From Clostridia bacterium (GTDB taxonomy: Bacteria > Bacillota_A > Clostridia > RUG12999), in assembly GCA_017558425.1 (NCBI GenBank), contig JAFYVD010000022.1:1-17589 (forward strand): a stretch of DNA of 17,589 nucleotides. The letters run 5' to 3'. The notes beneath the pieces are model-generated. The model made no database searches, was not told the origin of the DNA, and saw only the letters and a program-made list of their open reading frames with translations. The translations under genes and the position numbers were made by a program. Position 1 is the stretch's first letter; each line of letters begins with the position of its first letter. Positions 1-8,146 of the stretch are shown piece by piece.

Positions 1-2025
1 AATAAGTTCAGCTTGGTCAACTGTTTTTCTCATTTTATCCATTGCGGGGATAACCTTGTCTGCGAAATACCTTGAAAGACCGATATGGTCGGAAGATGCA
101 GGCTTTGCCGACATTAATGTTTCAAGCTCTTTTATGGAGAGAGAAAGCTGTTTGCCAAAGGCGGCAATGTTTTCCAGAATTTCTCTTTCCTCTGTGGCAC
201 TGATGCCCGTTTCCTCGTAAAGAGTAACGGTTCTTGCCGCTTCTCTTGCGGCTTTGTGAATGGCAGGAAGATAATCACGTTTCGCCATTTCAAGCATGGT
301 GAGCGCCTCGATGTTAACAGTTTTGCTATAGTTTTCGAGCTTGATTTCACAACGGGAGTGAAGTTCGGCCTCGGTGAACACACCGTGACGGGTAAGCATT
401 GTAACATTTTTTTCTGACAAGAGCGACGGAACGCAATCGGGAGTAGTTTTGAGATTAAGAAGCCCACGATTTTCCGCTTCCTTAACCCAGTCTGCAGAAT
501 AGTTGTCGCCCGAGAAAATTATTCTTTTGTGTGCTTTGATGGTGTCGCGAATCAGCGCTGAAAGTTCTTTTGAGAAGTTTTCTGCCTTTTCAAGACGGTC
601 GGCAAAAATTCGGAGAGATTCTGCAACCGCGGAGTTGAACATAATGTTTGTTGCCGCGATGGTATTTGATGAACCCAGCATACGGAATTCAAATTTTTTG
701 CCCGTAAATGCAAGGGGAGAAGTTCTGTTTCTGTCGGTGGCATCAATACGGATTTTGGGCAGAAGGTCCACGCCGATTTCCATATATTTTTTGCCGTGTT
801 TCTCGTATTTTTCGCCTCTTTCCACTGCGTCGATAATTTCAGAAAGTTCATCGCCCAGGAAAATTGATATAATGGCAGGGGGAGCTTCCGCACCGCCAAG
901 ACGAAGGTCGTTGCCGGCAGTTGCGCAGGAGGTTCTGAGCAGATCCTGATAATCGTCCGCACCTTTGATTACCGCACAAAGGAAGAGAAGGAACTGAGCG
1001 TTATCCTCGGGAGAATCGCCCGGGTCTAAAAGATTGCCGATTTTCCTTGCTGAAAGCGACCAGTTGTTATGCTTACCGCTTCCGCTGACTCCTGCAAAAG
1101 GCTTTTCGTGAAGCAGGCAAACAAGACCGTATTTTTCGGCAGTTCTTTTCATAACTTCCATGGTAATCTGGTTATGGTCGGTTGCTATGTTTACGGTTGA
1201 GAAAATAGGTGCAAGTTCGTGCTGAGCGGGAGCCGCTTCGTTGTGCTTGGTTTTTGCAAGGACACCCAGCTTCCACAGCTCTTCATCCAATTCTTTCATA
1301 AATTCTGCAACTCTTGGACGAATGGTTCCAAAATAATGGTCGTCCATTTCCTGACCTTTTGGAGGCTTTGCGCCAAACAGCGTTCTGCCTGTATATTTAA
1401 GGTCTTTGCGTTTTTCGTACAGATTTTTGTCAATAAGGAAATATTCCTGCTCGGGACCAACCTCGGGCACAACCCTTGAGGTTTCCTTTCCAAACAGCTT
1501 TAAAACTCTTTTTGCCTGTTTATCAACGGCATCCATAGAGCGAAGCAGAGGAGTTTTGTTGTCCAGAGCATCGCCACCGTGAGAGCAGAAAATGCAGGGG
1601 ATATACAATGTTTTATCTTTTATAAATGCATAAGAAGAAGGGTCCCAGGCGGTGTAGCCGCGTGCTTCAAAAGTGGCACGAAGTCCGCCCGAAGGGAAAC
1701 TTGACGCATCCGACTCGCCTTTTACAAGCTCTTTCCCCGAAAATTCCATAAGGACATGACCTTCACCGTCGGGGACGATAAAGCTGTCGTGTTTTTCAGC
1801 TGTAAAACTTGTCATTGGCTGGAACCAATGGCTGTAATGTGTGGCACCTTTTTCAATCGCCCAATTTTTCATTGCTTCGGCAATCACTGTGGACAGAGCC
1901 TTGTCGAGCGGTGCGGCTTTTTCTATGGTTTTAAGAAGCGATTTGTAAACATCTTCAGGCAGACGGGCTTTCATTTCGTCTTTTCCGAAAACCATGCTCC
2001 CAAAAAGCTCAGGTATATTAGTCAT
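1..2025 (-). CDS. glnN: Glutamine synthetase type III, C-terminus cut by window edge
   Basis: Makes glutamine from glutamate, ammonium and ATP in the cytosol; GSIII is the long dodecameric class, about 700 residues. Frame 3'-ward from 2025 stays open to base 1, giving about 675 residues; roughly the last 20-30 are missing. Family blocks that I read directly are [10 protein letters not shown] near the N-terminus, [11 protein letters not shown] (about residue 188), [14 protein letters not shown], and [18 protein letters not shown] (about residue 310-320), all typical of GSIII. Two in-frame ATGs exist. The one at 2034 sits only 1 nt after AGAGAGG (2036-2042), whereas the ATG at 2025 is 10 nt from it and gives the usual MTNIPE start, so I chose 2025. 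The gene stands alone behind its own strong promoter. Confident in the family. Confidence 0.95.
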   Translation of the reverse strand, partial: MTNIPELFGSMVFGKDEMKARLPEDVYKSLLKTIEKAAPLDKALSTVIAEAMKNWAIEKGATHYSHWFQPMTSFTAEKHDSFIVPDGEGHVLMEFSGKELVKGESDASSFPSGGLRATFEARGYTAWDPSSYAFIKDKTLYIPCIFCSHGGDALDNKTPLLRSMDAVDKQAKRVLKLFGKETSRVVPEVGPEQEYFLIDKNLYEKRKDLKYTGRTLFGAKPPKGQEMDDHYFGTIRPRVAEFMKELDEELWKLGVLAKTKHNEAAPAQHELAPIFSTVNIATDHNQITMEVMKRTAEKYGLVCLLHEKPFAGVSGSGKHNNWSLSARKIGNLLDPGDSPEDNAQFLLFLCAVIKGADDYQDLLRTSCATAGNDLRLGGAEAPPAIISIFLGDELSEIIDAVERGEKYEKHGKKYMEIGVDLLPKIRIDATDRNRTSPLAFTGKKFEFRMLGSSNTIAATNIMFNSAVAESLRIFADRLEKAENFSKELSALIRDTIKAHKRIIFSGDNYSADWVKEAENRGLLNLKTTPDCVPSLLSEKNVTMLTRHGVFTEAELHSRCEIKLENYSKTVNIEALTMLEMAKRDYLPAIHKAAREAARTVTLYEETGISATEEREILENIAAFGKQLSLSIKELETLMSAKPASSDHIGLSRYFADKVIPAMDKMRKTVDQAELI

Positions 2026-2080
2026 AATATTCATACCTCTCTAAAGTATAATATTTAAAAGCATACGCAAATAATACTCT

Positions 2081-2109
2081 ATTATACTATATTTTCGCCA
2101 TATAGTCAA
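2081..2109 (-). promoter_or_regulatory. sigma-A promoter of glnN
   Basis: On the minus strand, TTGACT (2104-2109), a 17-nt spacer and a perfect TATAAT (2081-2086). The predicted start of transcription is near 2074, about 50 nt upstream of the glnN start codon. The -35 box begins only a few bases after the U-tract of the upstream gene's terminator, so the two units are packed tightly. Confidence 0.85.
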
Positions 2110-2110
2110 G

Positions 2111-2145
2111 ACGAAAAAGAATGGCAGGGAACTGTCCCTGCCATT
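2111..2145 (-). terminator. Intrinsic terminator of the glycosidase-like gene
   Basis: A perfect 11-bp stem, AATGGCAGGGA (2120-2130) with TCCCTGCCATT (2135-2145), and a 4-nt loop. Read on the minus strand it is followed by TCTTTTTCG. It lies 18 bp past the stop codon at 2164. Confidence 0.88.
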
Positions 2146-2163
2146 GTAAAATTAAGTCTGTAA

Positions 2164-4095
2164 TTATTTTATGAACAACACCACGGGATCAAGTGTCCAC
2201 GCAGGTGATTTAACGTGTGTCACGCCATCCTCAACGTAGAATTCAACTTCCTGTCTTGTGCCGTCGGGCATCAGTTTTTCAATCTTGGTCGCCGGTTTTT
2301 CAAGCACAAGAGTGATTTCGTACATAGGGTCAAGGCTGATATTGAACATTGCACAGAAAAGTGTGTCGTCGGGCAGGTATCCTGCTCTCATATAAATGTC
2401 AATATCGCCCGGATAATAAACAGGCAAATTGCCCGATTCTTTGAGAATTTTCACAAACTGCTCTTTTCTTGTTTCATTAAGGAAAGAGAAGTGCATTGAA
2501 TATTTAAATGGTGTGTCGGGAGTTCCGCCAAACACCACAGATGTGCCGCCCAGAGGATTTTTGTAAATTGTGCTTCCCGGGAAGAGCACCTGATTCACGC
2601 CGCCTTTTCCTGTGTGAACCACATTGGAATCGGCCTTCACATCGGAATTTATGGGAACAATTTCCCGTGCATCCACCTGAACCTGAAGTTTGCCGCAGTT
2701 TTCTTTAACAACCTCGCCGCTCATAGTAGTTCCCGACCAATCTCTCAGTTCAACGCCGGTATAATCTTTAAATCCGCGGTCGTTAATTGCCTGAGCCGCT
2801 TTTCCCGACATAATGAGTGTACCGCCGAAAAATTCTTTCAGCTGTTCATCGGTAAATTTGTGAACAACATCATCGTCCATAAACACCGCACCGCCCGGTT
2901 TTCCCGAAAAATAGAGCGGGAAACCAAGTCTTTCAAGCACGCAGGATGCCCAGGGCGAAAGAAGCACGCCAAAAATATTCGGAACTGTGAGACAGTAATC
3001 TCTATGTTTGGAAAGAGGAATTCTGCAACCGACAGGCTTAATCTGCGGAGCAAGCTCTGCAAGTGCTTTGTAAAAGCCGCTGTGTCTGGACAGAATTTCG
3101 CGGTATGCCTTTCCGCTTGACAGTTCAAAAGCGCTCATTCTTGTAATCCAGTGTTTTGCGCCAATTGCACCTTCAAGAATTGTGCCGGTATAATGAGCGT
3201 GGAGCGACTGTGCTCCCGTTGAATATCTGTTCTGGGGACAGGTATCTGTTTCCGCCAGAAATCCGTCAATTTTACCTTCCAGAATTTCTTTCTGAGTTGC
3301 CGCACGGAGCATATTTTTGCTGAACCATCTCGCCCCTGCAGGAGTGTAGTTTCCGTTATTTATGCGGACAATTCGCGGATTGCCTTTTCCTGCGAACGCC
3401 TCGGCGATATCTTCGGTAAACTCACAGAAATTGCCTGCTGTGCAGTTCATACCCTGAATGCTCGGGTCAACGCTGTCGATGCCTTCACGCATTGCTTTAA
3501 CTGCACCGATAAGAGCATCCTTCTGAGTCTGCAGATAAAGCTCTGTAATGCGTTTATCTTCTTCGGAAGTTCCGTGAACCCTTTCCCACAGCTCTTCACG
3601 GGTGATTTCTCTGCCCAAAAGCTTTGCGAGCTCTGCCATATGTCTGGGACAGGTACAGCCCTTATACCAACGGTAAACAATTCCAACGTCGTCGTCAATC
3701 ATAATGATTGAGGGGCGGCGTTGTGCAAGAATTGCCATTTGTCTTTTTATATATTCACGAAAACCTTCGTCGTATGGACAAACCGTCGGATGCGGTTCAC
3801 CGTCTGCAAGACCGATTGTGTGCTGGAACGGATAATCCTCGTTAACCGACATGTGTCCCAGAGTGGACTGCACCATAACGGCGTGTTTTATGCCCATTTT
3901 TTCAAATTTTTCAACATATTTATCATAAATAGCACACTGATATTCAGCTTTTTCGTGCACAGGATTGCCCTCGGGAGCAAAATACATGGTCATTGCCGCA
4001 TGGGTTGTAACCCCCTCGTCCTGCTGACGTTTCAGGTCCTCGCATATTTCGTCAATATGATTTGGGTCAAGTGGTGTAACAGATAATTCAATCAT
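2164..4095 (-). CDS. Glycosidase-like TIM-barrel protein of unassigned family
   Basis: A 643-residue cytoplasmic protein with no signal peptide. I do not recognise a named family. The strand-like SIIMIDDDVGIVYRW (129-143) followed by GCTCPRH (146-152) recalls the acid-residue plus Cys-x-Cys segment of GH42-type and related TIM-barrel glycosidases, where a metal-binding Cys cluster follows the catalytic barrel strand. The 280-330 region (AETDTCPQNRYSTGAQSLHAHYTG) and a beta-rich C-terminus (about 560-640) fit a multidomain glycoside hydrolase layout. This assignment is inference from motif shape. The start is well supported by AAAGGAGA (4101-4109), 5-6 nt before ATG. It is divergent from the amidohydrolase/deacetylase operon, which suggests a shared catabolic role. 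An inactive or non-glycosidase homologue cannot be excluded. Confidence 0.6.
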   Translation of the reverse strand: MIELSVTPLDPNHIDEICEDLKRQQDEGVTTHAAMTMYFAPEGNPVHEKAEYQCAIYDKYVEKFEKMGIKHAVMVQSTLGHMSVNEDYPFQHTIGLADGEPHPTVCPYDEGFREYIKRQMAILAQRRPSIIMIDDDVGIVYRWYKGCTCPRHMAELAKLLGREITREELWERVHGTSEEDKRITELYLQTQKDALIGAVKAMREGIDSVDPSIQGMNCTAGNFCEFTEDIAEAFAGKGNPRIVRINNGNYTPAGARWFSKNMLRAATQKEILEGKIDGFLAETDTCPQNRYSTGAQSLHAHYTGTILEGAIGAKHWITRMSAFELSSGKAYREILSRHSGFYKALAELAPQIKPVGCRIPLSKHRDYCLTVPNIFGVLLSPWASCVLERLGFPLYFSGKPGGAVFMDDDVVHKFTDEQLKEFFGGTLIMSGKAAQAINDRGFKDYTGVELRDWSGTTMSGEVVKENCGKLQVQVDAREIVPINSDVKADSNVVHTGKGGVNQVLFPGSTIYKNPLGGTSVVFGGTPDTPFKYSMHFSFLNETRKEQFVKILKESGNLPVYYPGDIDIYMRAGYLPDDTLFCAMFNISLDPMYEITLVLEKPATKIEKLMPDGTRQEVEFYVEDGVTHVKSPAWTLDPVVLFIK

Positions 4096-4127
4096 GAAAA
4101 TCTCTCCTTTTTTGGATAGTTACTTTT

Positions 4128-4156
4128 ATAATGACATAACTTGTATTCAAAGTCAA
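4128..4156 (-). promoter_or_regulatory. Promoter of the glycosidase-like gene
   Basis: On the minus strand, TTGACT (4151-4156), a 17-nt spacer and CATTAT (4128-4133), preceded by an extended -10 TGT. The -10 is imperfect but the TG extension and ideal spacing support it. Its -35 region mirrors that of the divergent promoter: AAAGTCAA (4149-4156) and TTGACTTT (4197-4204) form an inverted repeat with 40 bp between the arms. Confidence 0.7.
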
Positions 4157-4196
4157 TAGTTTTGGCTTATTTCTCATAAAATTCGTAATTATTCTG

Positions 4197-4225
4197 TTGA
4201 CTTTTACAATGCGTTTATATATAAT
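4197..4225 (+). promoter_or_regulatory. Promoter of the amidohydrolase-deacetylase operon
   Basis: TTGACT (4197-4202), a 17-nt spacer and TATAAT (4220-4225). Predicted transcription start is near 4232, leaving a leader of about 27 nt before the ATG at 4259. This rules out the upstream TTG at 4238 as a sensible start codon. Confidence 0.85.
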
Positions 4226-4258
4226 GAAATCATAAAATTGAAAAGAAGGCGAAAATTT

Positions 4259-5596
4259 ATGAGAGCAAAAATTGAATCTACGGTGGAATCCTACCGTCAG
4301 CAAATTCTTGATACTTTGGATTATGTCTGGAAAAATCCCGAAACGGGTTACAGAGAAGTAAAAACTTCTGCGTATATGGCGGAAGCTTTCCAAAAACTGG
4401 GCTACGAGCTTACAATGGCAGGCAACATCCCCGGTTTTTATACCGATATCAAAACGGGCAAGCCCGGCCCCACACTTTTAATTATGGGCGAGCTTGACTC
4501 GCTTATCTGCCGCGACCATCCCGACGCAGACCCCGAAACGGGCGCGGTTCACTGTTGCGGTCACGCAGCTCAGTGTGCGGCTCTTGTGGGCGTTGCAGCG
4601 GCTCTTAAAAACCCTGAAATCGCTTCCGAGCTTTGCGGTACAATCAGACTTTGTGCAGTTCCTGCTGAAGAACTTATTGAAATTGGCTACCGCAAACAGC
4701 TCAGAGACCAGGGCATCATTAAATATATGGGCGGTAAACCCGAATTTATGCACCGTGGTTTTTTCGATGATGTTGACCTTGCATTTATGGTTCATACCAC
4801 CATTGGCGAAAACTTTGGATGCAGCAAGGGCAGCGTAGGCTGCGTTGCAAAACAGGTTACATACAAAGGCGTATCTTCACACGCAGGAGGTTCTCCCTGG
4901 AATGGCAAAAATGCACTTTATGCCGCATCTCTCGGTTTAAATGCTATAAACGCCATCCGCGAAACTTTCAAAGAACAGGATATCATCCGTGTTCATCCCA
5001 TCATCACATCTGCAGGGAACGCGGTTAATGCAATCCCCGACCGTGCGGTTATCGAAAGTTTTGTCCGCGGTTCAAGCTTTGAAGCTATCATCCGTGAAAA
5101 CAAAAAGGTTAATCAGGCACTTTGCGGAGCTGCCGTTTCCATTGACAACAATGTTCAGATTTGCGACATCCCCGGATACGCGCCACTCACAAACAATACC
5201 GATTTGATTGACGTTGCGACCGAGGCAGTTTCCGAAATGTTCCCCGGCAAAGAACTTAAGTTCAACGACGTAATCGGTTCCGGTTCCACCGATATGGGCG
5301 ACATTTCGTCAGTAATGCCTGCAATTCATCCTTACGCACCCGGTTCGGAAGGATTTTCACACGGTTCCAACTATAAAATCGCAAACCCTCAGCTTGCCTG
5401 CATCGACAGTGCAAAATGGCAGGTTATGATGGCTTATATGCTCCTTAAAGACGGTGCGGAAAGAGCAAAGAAAATTGTTGCCGATTTCAAACCTCTCTTC
5501 CCCTCCATTAAAGAATATCTTGCTTACCTTGATTCCATCGACAGAGACGGTGACAGAATCACATACAACGACGACAGTGTAACAATTTCATTATAA
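4259..5596 (+). CDS. M20-family amidohydrolase/peptidase
   Basis: A 445-residue zinc amidohydrolase of the M20 (M20D/AbgB-like) superfamily, which cleaves N-acyl, aminoacyl or related amide bonds in the cytosol. Visible blocks: GELDSL (77-82), metal-binding HCCGH (98-102), catalytic/metal PAEE (135-138), a His in MVHTT (179), the lid-domain SSHAGGSPWNGKNAL (206-220), STDMGDIS (343-350) and HPYAPGSEGFSHGS with His368. The usual CGHDAH of M20D reads CGHAAQ here, so the substrate group may differ from indole-amino-acid or hippurate hydrolases. An in-frame TTG at 4238 would add 7 residues; I prefer ATG 4259, which has GAAGG (4244-4248) in front. It is the first gene of a two-gene operon with the deacetylase 12 bp downstream. 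Exact substrate unknown. Confidence 0.88.
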   Translation: MRAKIESTVESYRQQILDTLDYVWKNPETGYREVKTSAYMAEAFQKLGYELTMAGNIPGFYTDIKTGKPGPTLLIMGELDSLICRDHPDADPETGAVHCCGHAAQCAALVGVAAALKNPEIASELCGTIRLCAVPAEELIEIGYRKQLRDQGIIKYMGGKPEFMHRGFFDDVDLAFMVHTTIGENFGCSKGSVGCVAKQVTYKGVSSHAGGSPWNGKNALYAASLGLNAINAIRETFKEQDIIRVHPIITSAGNAVNAIPDRAVIESFVRGSSFEAIIRENKKVNQALCGAAVSIDNNVQICDIPGYAPLTNNTDLIDVATEAVSEMFPGKELKFNDVIGSGSTDMGDISSVMPAIHPYAPGSEGFSHGSNYKIANPQLACIDSAKWQVMMAYMLLKDGAERAKKIVADFKPLFPSIKEYLAYLDSIDRDGDRITYNDDSVTISL

Positions 5597-5608
5597 GGAG
5601 ACCAAATT

Positions 5609-6415
5609 ATGATAAGATTTGACAGATTTCCCGGCGGCACTTGTTTCGCACTTACTCTCAGCTATGATGACGGCCGAGACCATGACCGTCGCCTGGTTGA
5701 AATTATGAACAAATACGGAATTAAAGGTTCTTTCCACCTCAATTCATCAAGAATCGGTGCAGTAGAAAATTGCGTTACTCCCGAAGAAATGCCCGAACTT
5801 TATAAAAATCACGAAATTTCCTGTCACGGTGTATATCACTATTCGGTGAATACTCTTCCTCCGCAGAATGTAATTCTTGAACTTTTAGAGGACAGAAAAG
5901 CACTTGAAAATATCGCAGGATACCCCGTGCGTGGTATGAGCTATGCAAACGGCGGTTATTCAGACGAAGCAATTTCGGCTCTCAAAAACTGCGGAATTGT
6001 TTATTCCAGAACCACCGCTGCAACACACGGATTCGGTATTCCTGAAGATTTTATGAAGTGGCACCCCACATGCCATCACAGAGATTGTATTGAAGACGGG
6101 AAAAGATTCCTTGCCGCTATTGAACGAGGATATGTTCCCTTCCTCAGAGTTTTCTATGTTTGGGGACACAGCTATGAGTTTGCCAACGAAAACAACTGGG
6201 AACTGATTGAAGAATTCTGCAAAATGATGAGCGGTAACGATAAAATCTGGTATGCCACAAACATTGAGATTTACGAATACATTATGGCTCAGAAAGCCCT
6301 TATCATCTCGGCAGACAACACCATTGTCCGCAATCCCACCGACATCACGGTATGGTTCTCCAAAAAAGGCGTGACATATTCCGTTAAACCCGGCGAAACA
6401 ATTAAAATCGACTAA
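5609..6415 (+). CDS. NodB-type polysaccharide deacetylase-like protein
   Basis: A 268-residue protein with the carbohydrate esterase 4 fold, which removes N- or O-acetyl groups from sugars using a divalent metal. Motif 1 is seen as LSYDDG (17-22, with the general base and metal Asp pair D20-D21), and motif 2 as HGVYH (73-77), which supplies the two metal His. RGMSYANGGYSDE (108-120) sits where the Arg/Tyr motif is expected, and WGHSYEF (185-191) carries a late His. There is no signal peptide or membrane anchor, so it should act inside the cell, unlike the peptidoglycan deacetylases that are exported. The start has AAGGAG (5595-5600) overlapping the stop of the amidohydrolase, 8 nt before ATG, so the two are cotranscribed. 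Confidence 0.88.
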   Translation: MIRFDRFPGGTCFALTLSYDDGRDHDRRLVEIMNKYGIKGSFHLNSSRIGAVENCVTPEEMPELYKNHEISCHGVYHYSVNTLPPQNVILELLEDRKALENIAGYPVRGMSYANGGYSDEAISALKNCGIVYSRTTAATHGFGIPEDFMKWHPTCHHRDCIEDGKRFLAAIERGYVPFLRVFYVWGHSYEFANENNWELIEEFCKMMSGNDKIWYATNIEIYEYIMAQKALIISADNTIVRNPTDITVWFSKKGVTYSVKPGETIKID

Positions 6416-6436
6416 AATTAGTCCTGACCGCAAAAA

Positions 6437-6470
6437 GGAGCTGTAAAATTTTTTACAGCTCCGATTGTTT
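6437..6470. terminator. Terminator hairpin between convergent genes
   Basis: GGAGCTGTAA (6437-6446) pairs with TTACAGCTCC (6453-6462). It is followed on the plus strand by GATTGTTTT, and on the minus strand by TTTTTGCGG, so it can serve the deacetylase operon (plus) and the hemolysin III gene (minus). Confidence 0.75.
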
Positions 6471-6473
6471 TCC

Positions 6474-6504
6474 GTAGGGGACGATGTCACAAATCGTCCC
6501 ATTT
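6474..6504. repeat. Interspersed palindromic repeat, copy A
   Basis: Starts GTAGGGG and forms an 8-bp stem, GGGACGAT (6478-6485) with ATCGTCCC (6493-6500), then ATTTT. It lies directly behind the stop codon of the minus-strand hemolysin III gene. A second copy with the same GTAGGGG head is at 12909-12938. Confidence 0.65.
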
Positions 6505-7167
6505 TTATAATACATATAAATATATCGCAAAGAAATGAACAATACTTCCCGCGAGTACGAAAAAATGCCAGATTGAGTGGATATACCTTGCTTTTTTGCC
6601 AAATCCGTAAATCACCGCTCCGATGGTGTAAACCACGCCGCCCCAGAAAATCATCCAAACGCCAGCGGAGGGGACTTTCTGCATAAATTCGCCGAAAAAC
6701 AGCACTATCACCCAACCCATCGCTATGTAGCAAATCATTGACATAATGCTATATTTTTTCACATCTATCCCGTTAAACACAATTCCCACTATCGCTGCAG
6801 CCCAGACTATACCAAACACCGTCCAGCCAATCCAACCACGCATTGCAACAAGGGTTATGGGAGTGTATGTGCCTGCTATCAGCAGAAAAATACTGCAATG
6901 GTCAAAAGTCTGGAACACCTTTTTCGCTCTGTTCACCGCAAGTGCGTGATACAGACAGGACATAGAGTATAAAACTATAATTGTCGCACCATAAACCGAG
7001 CTTGCAACAACGCCGAATGCATCTTTCGCAATCGCCGATTTCACAATACACAACACCAGAGCAACAACGCCCAAAAGTGCGCCGACTCCGTGGGTTATGG
7101 AGTTCATCAGCTCTTCGCCCAATGTATAATCGGGCAGTCCCAGCAATCTTCTTCTTATATTAATCAT
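6505..7167 (-). CDS. trhA: Hemolysin III / TrhA family membrane protein
   Basis: A 220-residue integral membrane protein of the hemolysin III (YqfA/TrhA, PAQR superfamily) group, with about seven hydrophobic segments. Family marks: EELMNSITHGVGALLG (18-33), SCLYHAL with the conserved Ser and His, DHCSIFLLIAGTYTP, and a C-terminal HSIWHFFVLAGSIVHFF carrying the HxxxH pair. In PAQR proteins these Ser, His and Asp residues bind a metal. Members affect membrane energetics or lipid balance; true hemolysis is not established for most. The start overlaps the last 8 bases of the creatininase-family gene, so the two are translationally coupled, with only a weak purine stretch (GGACGGAAAAGA) as RBS. 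Symbol by family only. Confidence 0.9.
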   Translation of the reverse strand: MINIRRRLLGLPDYTLGEELMNSITHGVGALLGVVALVLCIVKSAIAKDAFGVVASSVYGATIIVLYSMSCLYHALAVNRAKKVFQTFDHCSIFLLIAGTYTPITLVAMRGWIGWTVFGIVWAAAIVGIVFNGIDVKKYSIMSMICYIAMGWVIVLFFGEFMQKVPSAGVWMIFWGGVVYTIGAVIYGFGKKARYIHSIWHFFVLAGSIVHFFAIYLYVL

Positions 7168-8005
7168 TCTTTTCCGTCCATTCTTTTTTATATTCGTCCG
7201 AAATTGTTTCGGTCTTCAAAAAACCTATAATTTCGGTCATTTTCCTCACGGAAAATTCCAGCATTGCACCGGCAATCCGTTCGTTCATCCCTTCGTGCAT
7301 ATCGCCCGCATAAGAATTGGGGTAGTCTGCCATCCAGGCAAAGGGCGAATTTATTTTCCGTTTTGTAAACTCGTCAAATCTGTGGGTGGAACTTCCGCTC
7401 TCCTGTGCTATTTTGTCAAGCCGTACATACTGCGGATGAGTTGCATACACCCAACCTGTTTCTATAAAGCAGGCGTGACCGTATTGTTTCTTTTGGTCCA
7501 CATAATCCTGAAGAGTTTTTCTGTCCTCGGCAGTCAGCGGGCCATAATTGTCCGAAAGGAGCTTTTTGGGTGTTGCAAAATCCGAACCTATGGAATAGTC
7601 GAACACCATATAATCCTTTTTGCCGTACAGAACATTTCGGCTGAAATATGAAATCATAGATTGATTTCCGCCGTGACCGTTGAAAATCAGAATCTTTTTA
7701 AATCCGTTTCTGGCAATTTCTTTGCAGGTTTCCTCTAAAATTTTCAGCCTCAGCTCGGCGCTGAACATCACCGTTCCGGCAAATTCGCCCGCACCTGTTT
7801 TTTCGCCGAAATACATTGTGGGGAACACCACGGCAGGCTCGCGCTCTGCCGCACGGCGAGCTACCTCTGTAACGTGGATAACATCTGTGCCAACAGGCAA
7901 ATGCTGACCGTGTTTTTCCAGACAACCCACCGGAAGTATACATACTCCCGCCGATTTTTCTATCGCGTCTTTAAATTCTTCTTCTCTCAAATATTCCCAA
8001 AGCAT
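7160..8005 (-). CDS. Creatininase-family amidohydrolase
   Basis: A 281-residue soluble enzyme of the creatininase superfamily, which contains creatinine amidohydrolases, a riboflavin-pathway formamide hydrolase and the peptidase MftE. Metal-site motifs are visible: LPVGCLEKHGQHLPVGTD (Glu, His, Asp ligands) near the N-terminus, NGHGGN in the middle, and GHACFIET with a conserved Glu where the family usually has HAGExET. The reaction cannot be named from sequence. A GTG at 8014 would be in frame, but it lies inside the ribosome binding site GAGGTGA; the ATG at 8005 is 8 nt behind GAGG and is the better start. It forms an operon with the downstream TrhA-like gene and is divergent from the kinase gene. 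Confidence 0.88.
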   Translation of the reverse strand: MLWEYLREEEFKDAIEKSAGVCILPVGCLEKHGQHLPVGTDVIHVTEVARRAAEREPAVVFPTMYFGEKTGAGEFAGTVMFSAELRLKILEETCKEIARNGFKKILIFNGHGGNQSMISYFSRNVLYGKKDYMVFDYSIGSDFATPKKLLSDNYGPLTAEDRKTLQDYVDQKKQYGHACFIETGWVYATHPQYVRLDKIAQESGSSTHRFDEFTKRKINSPFAWMADYPNSYAGDMHEGMNERIAGAMLEFSVRKMTEIIGFLKTETISDEYKKEWTEKND

Positions 8006-8021
8006 AGATTTCACCTCAATG

Positions 8022-8078
8022 ATGATATTTTATCATATTCTTTAGCTGATTACAAGGTTTTTCAAAAAGGAATATTCC
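8022..8078. promoter_or_regulatory. Two palindromes in the creatininase/kinase intergenic region
   Basis: ATGATATTTTATCAT (8022-8036) is a perfect 6-bp-arm palindrome that overlaps the creatininase -10 box. GGAATATTCC (8069-8078) is a perfect 10-bp palindrome between the two divergent promoters. Either could be an operator; AT-rich palindromes also arise by chance. Confidence 0.35.
8027..8055 (-). promoter_or_regulatory. Promoter of the creatininase-TrhA operon
   Basis: On the minus strand, TTGTAA (8050-8055), a 17-nt spacer ending in TGA (extended -10), and TAAAAT (8027-8032). Transcription would start near 8020, only a few bases before the ribosome binding site. Confidence 0.55.
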
Positions 8079-8098
8079 CAACACCGAAATAATACTAC

Positions 8099-8127
8099 TT
8101 GAAATAGCCCTTAAAATATGATAGAAT
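8099..8127 (+). promoter_or_regulatory. Promoter of the uridine kinase-like gene
   Basis: TTGAAA (8099-8104), a 17-nt spacer ending in TGA (extended -10) and TAGAAT (8122-8127). The start would be near 8134, so the leader is about 13 nt long and begins at or beside GGAG (8134-8137). Confidence 0.75.
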
Positions 8128-8146
8128 AATAGTGGAGATGATAGGT

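Noticed and set aside
132..1493. Several open frames on both strands across the left end
   Set aside because: All lie over glnN, whose own frame is open to base 1 and matches GSIII throughout.
5960..6733. 257-codon minus-strand open frame opposite the deacetylase and hemolysin III genes
   Set aside because: It overlaps two well-supported genes on both sides, has no RBS and its product has no coherent domain; it is an antisense shadow.
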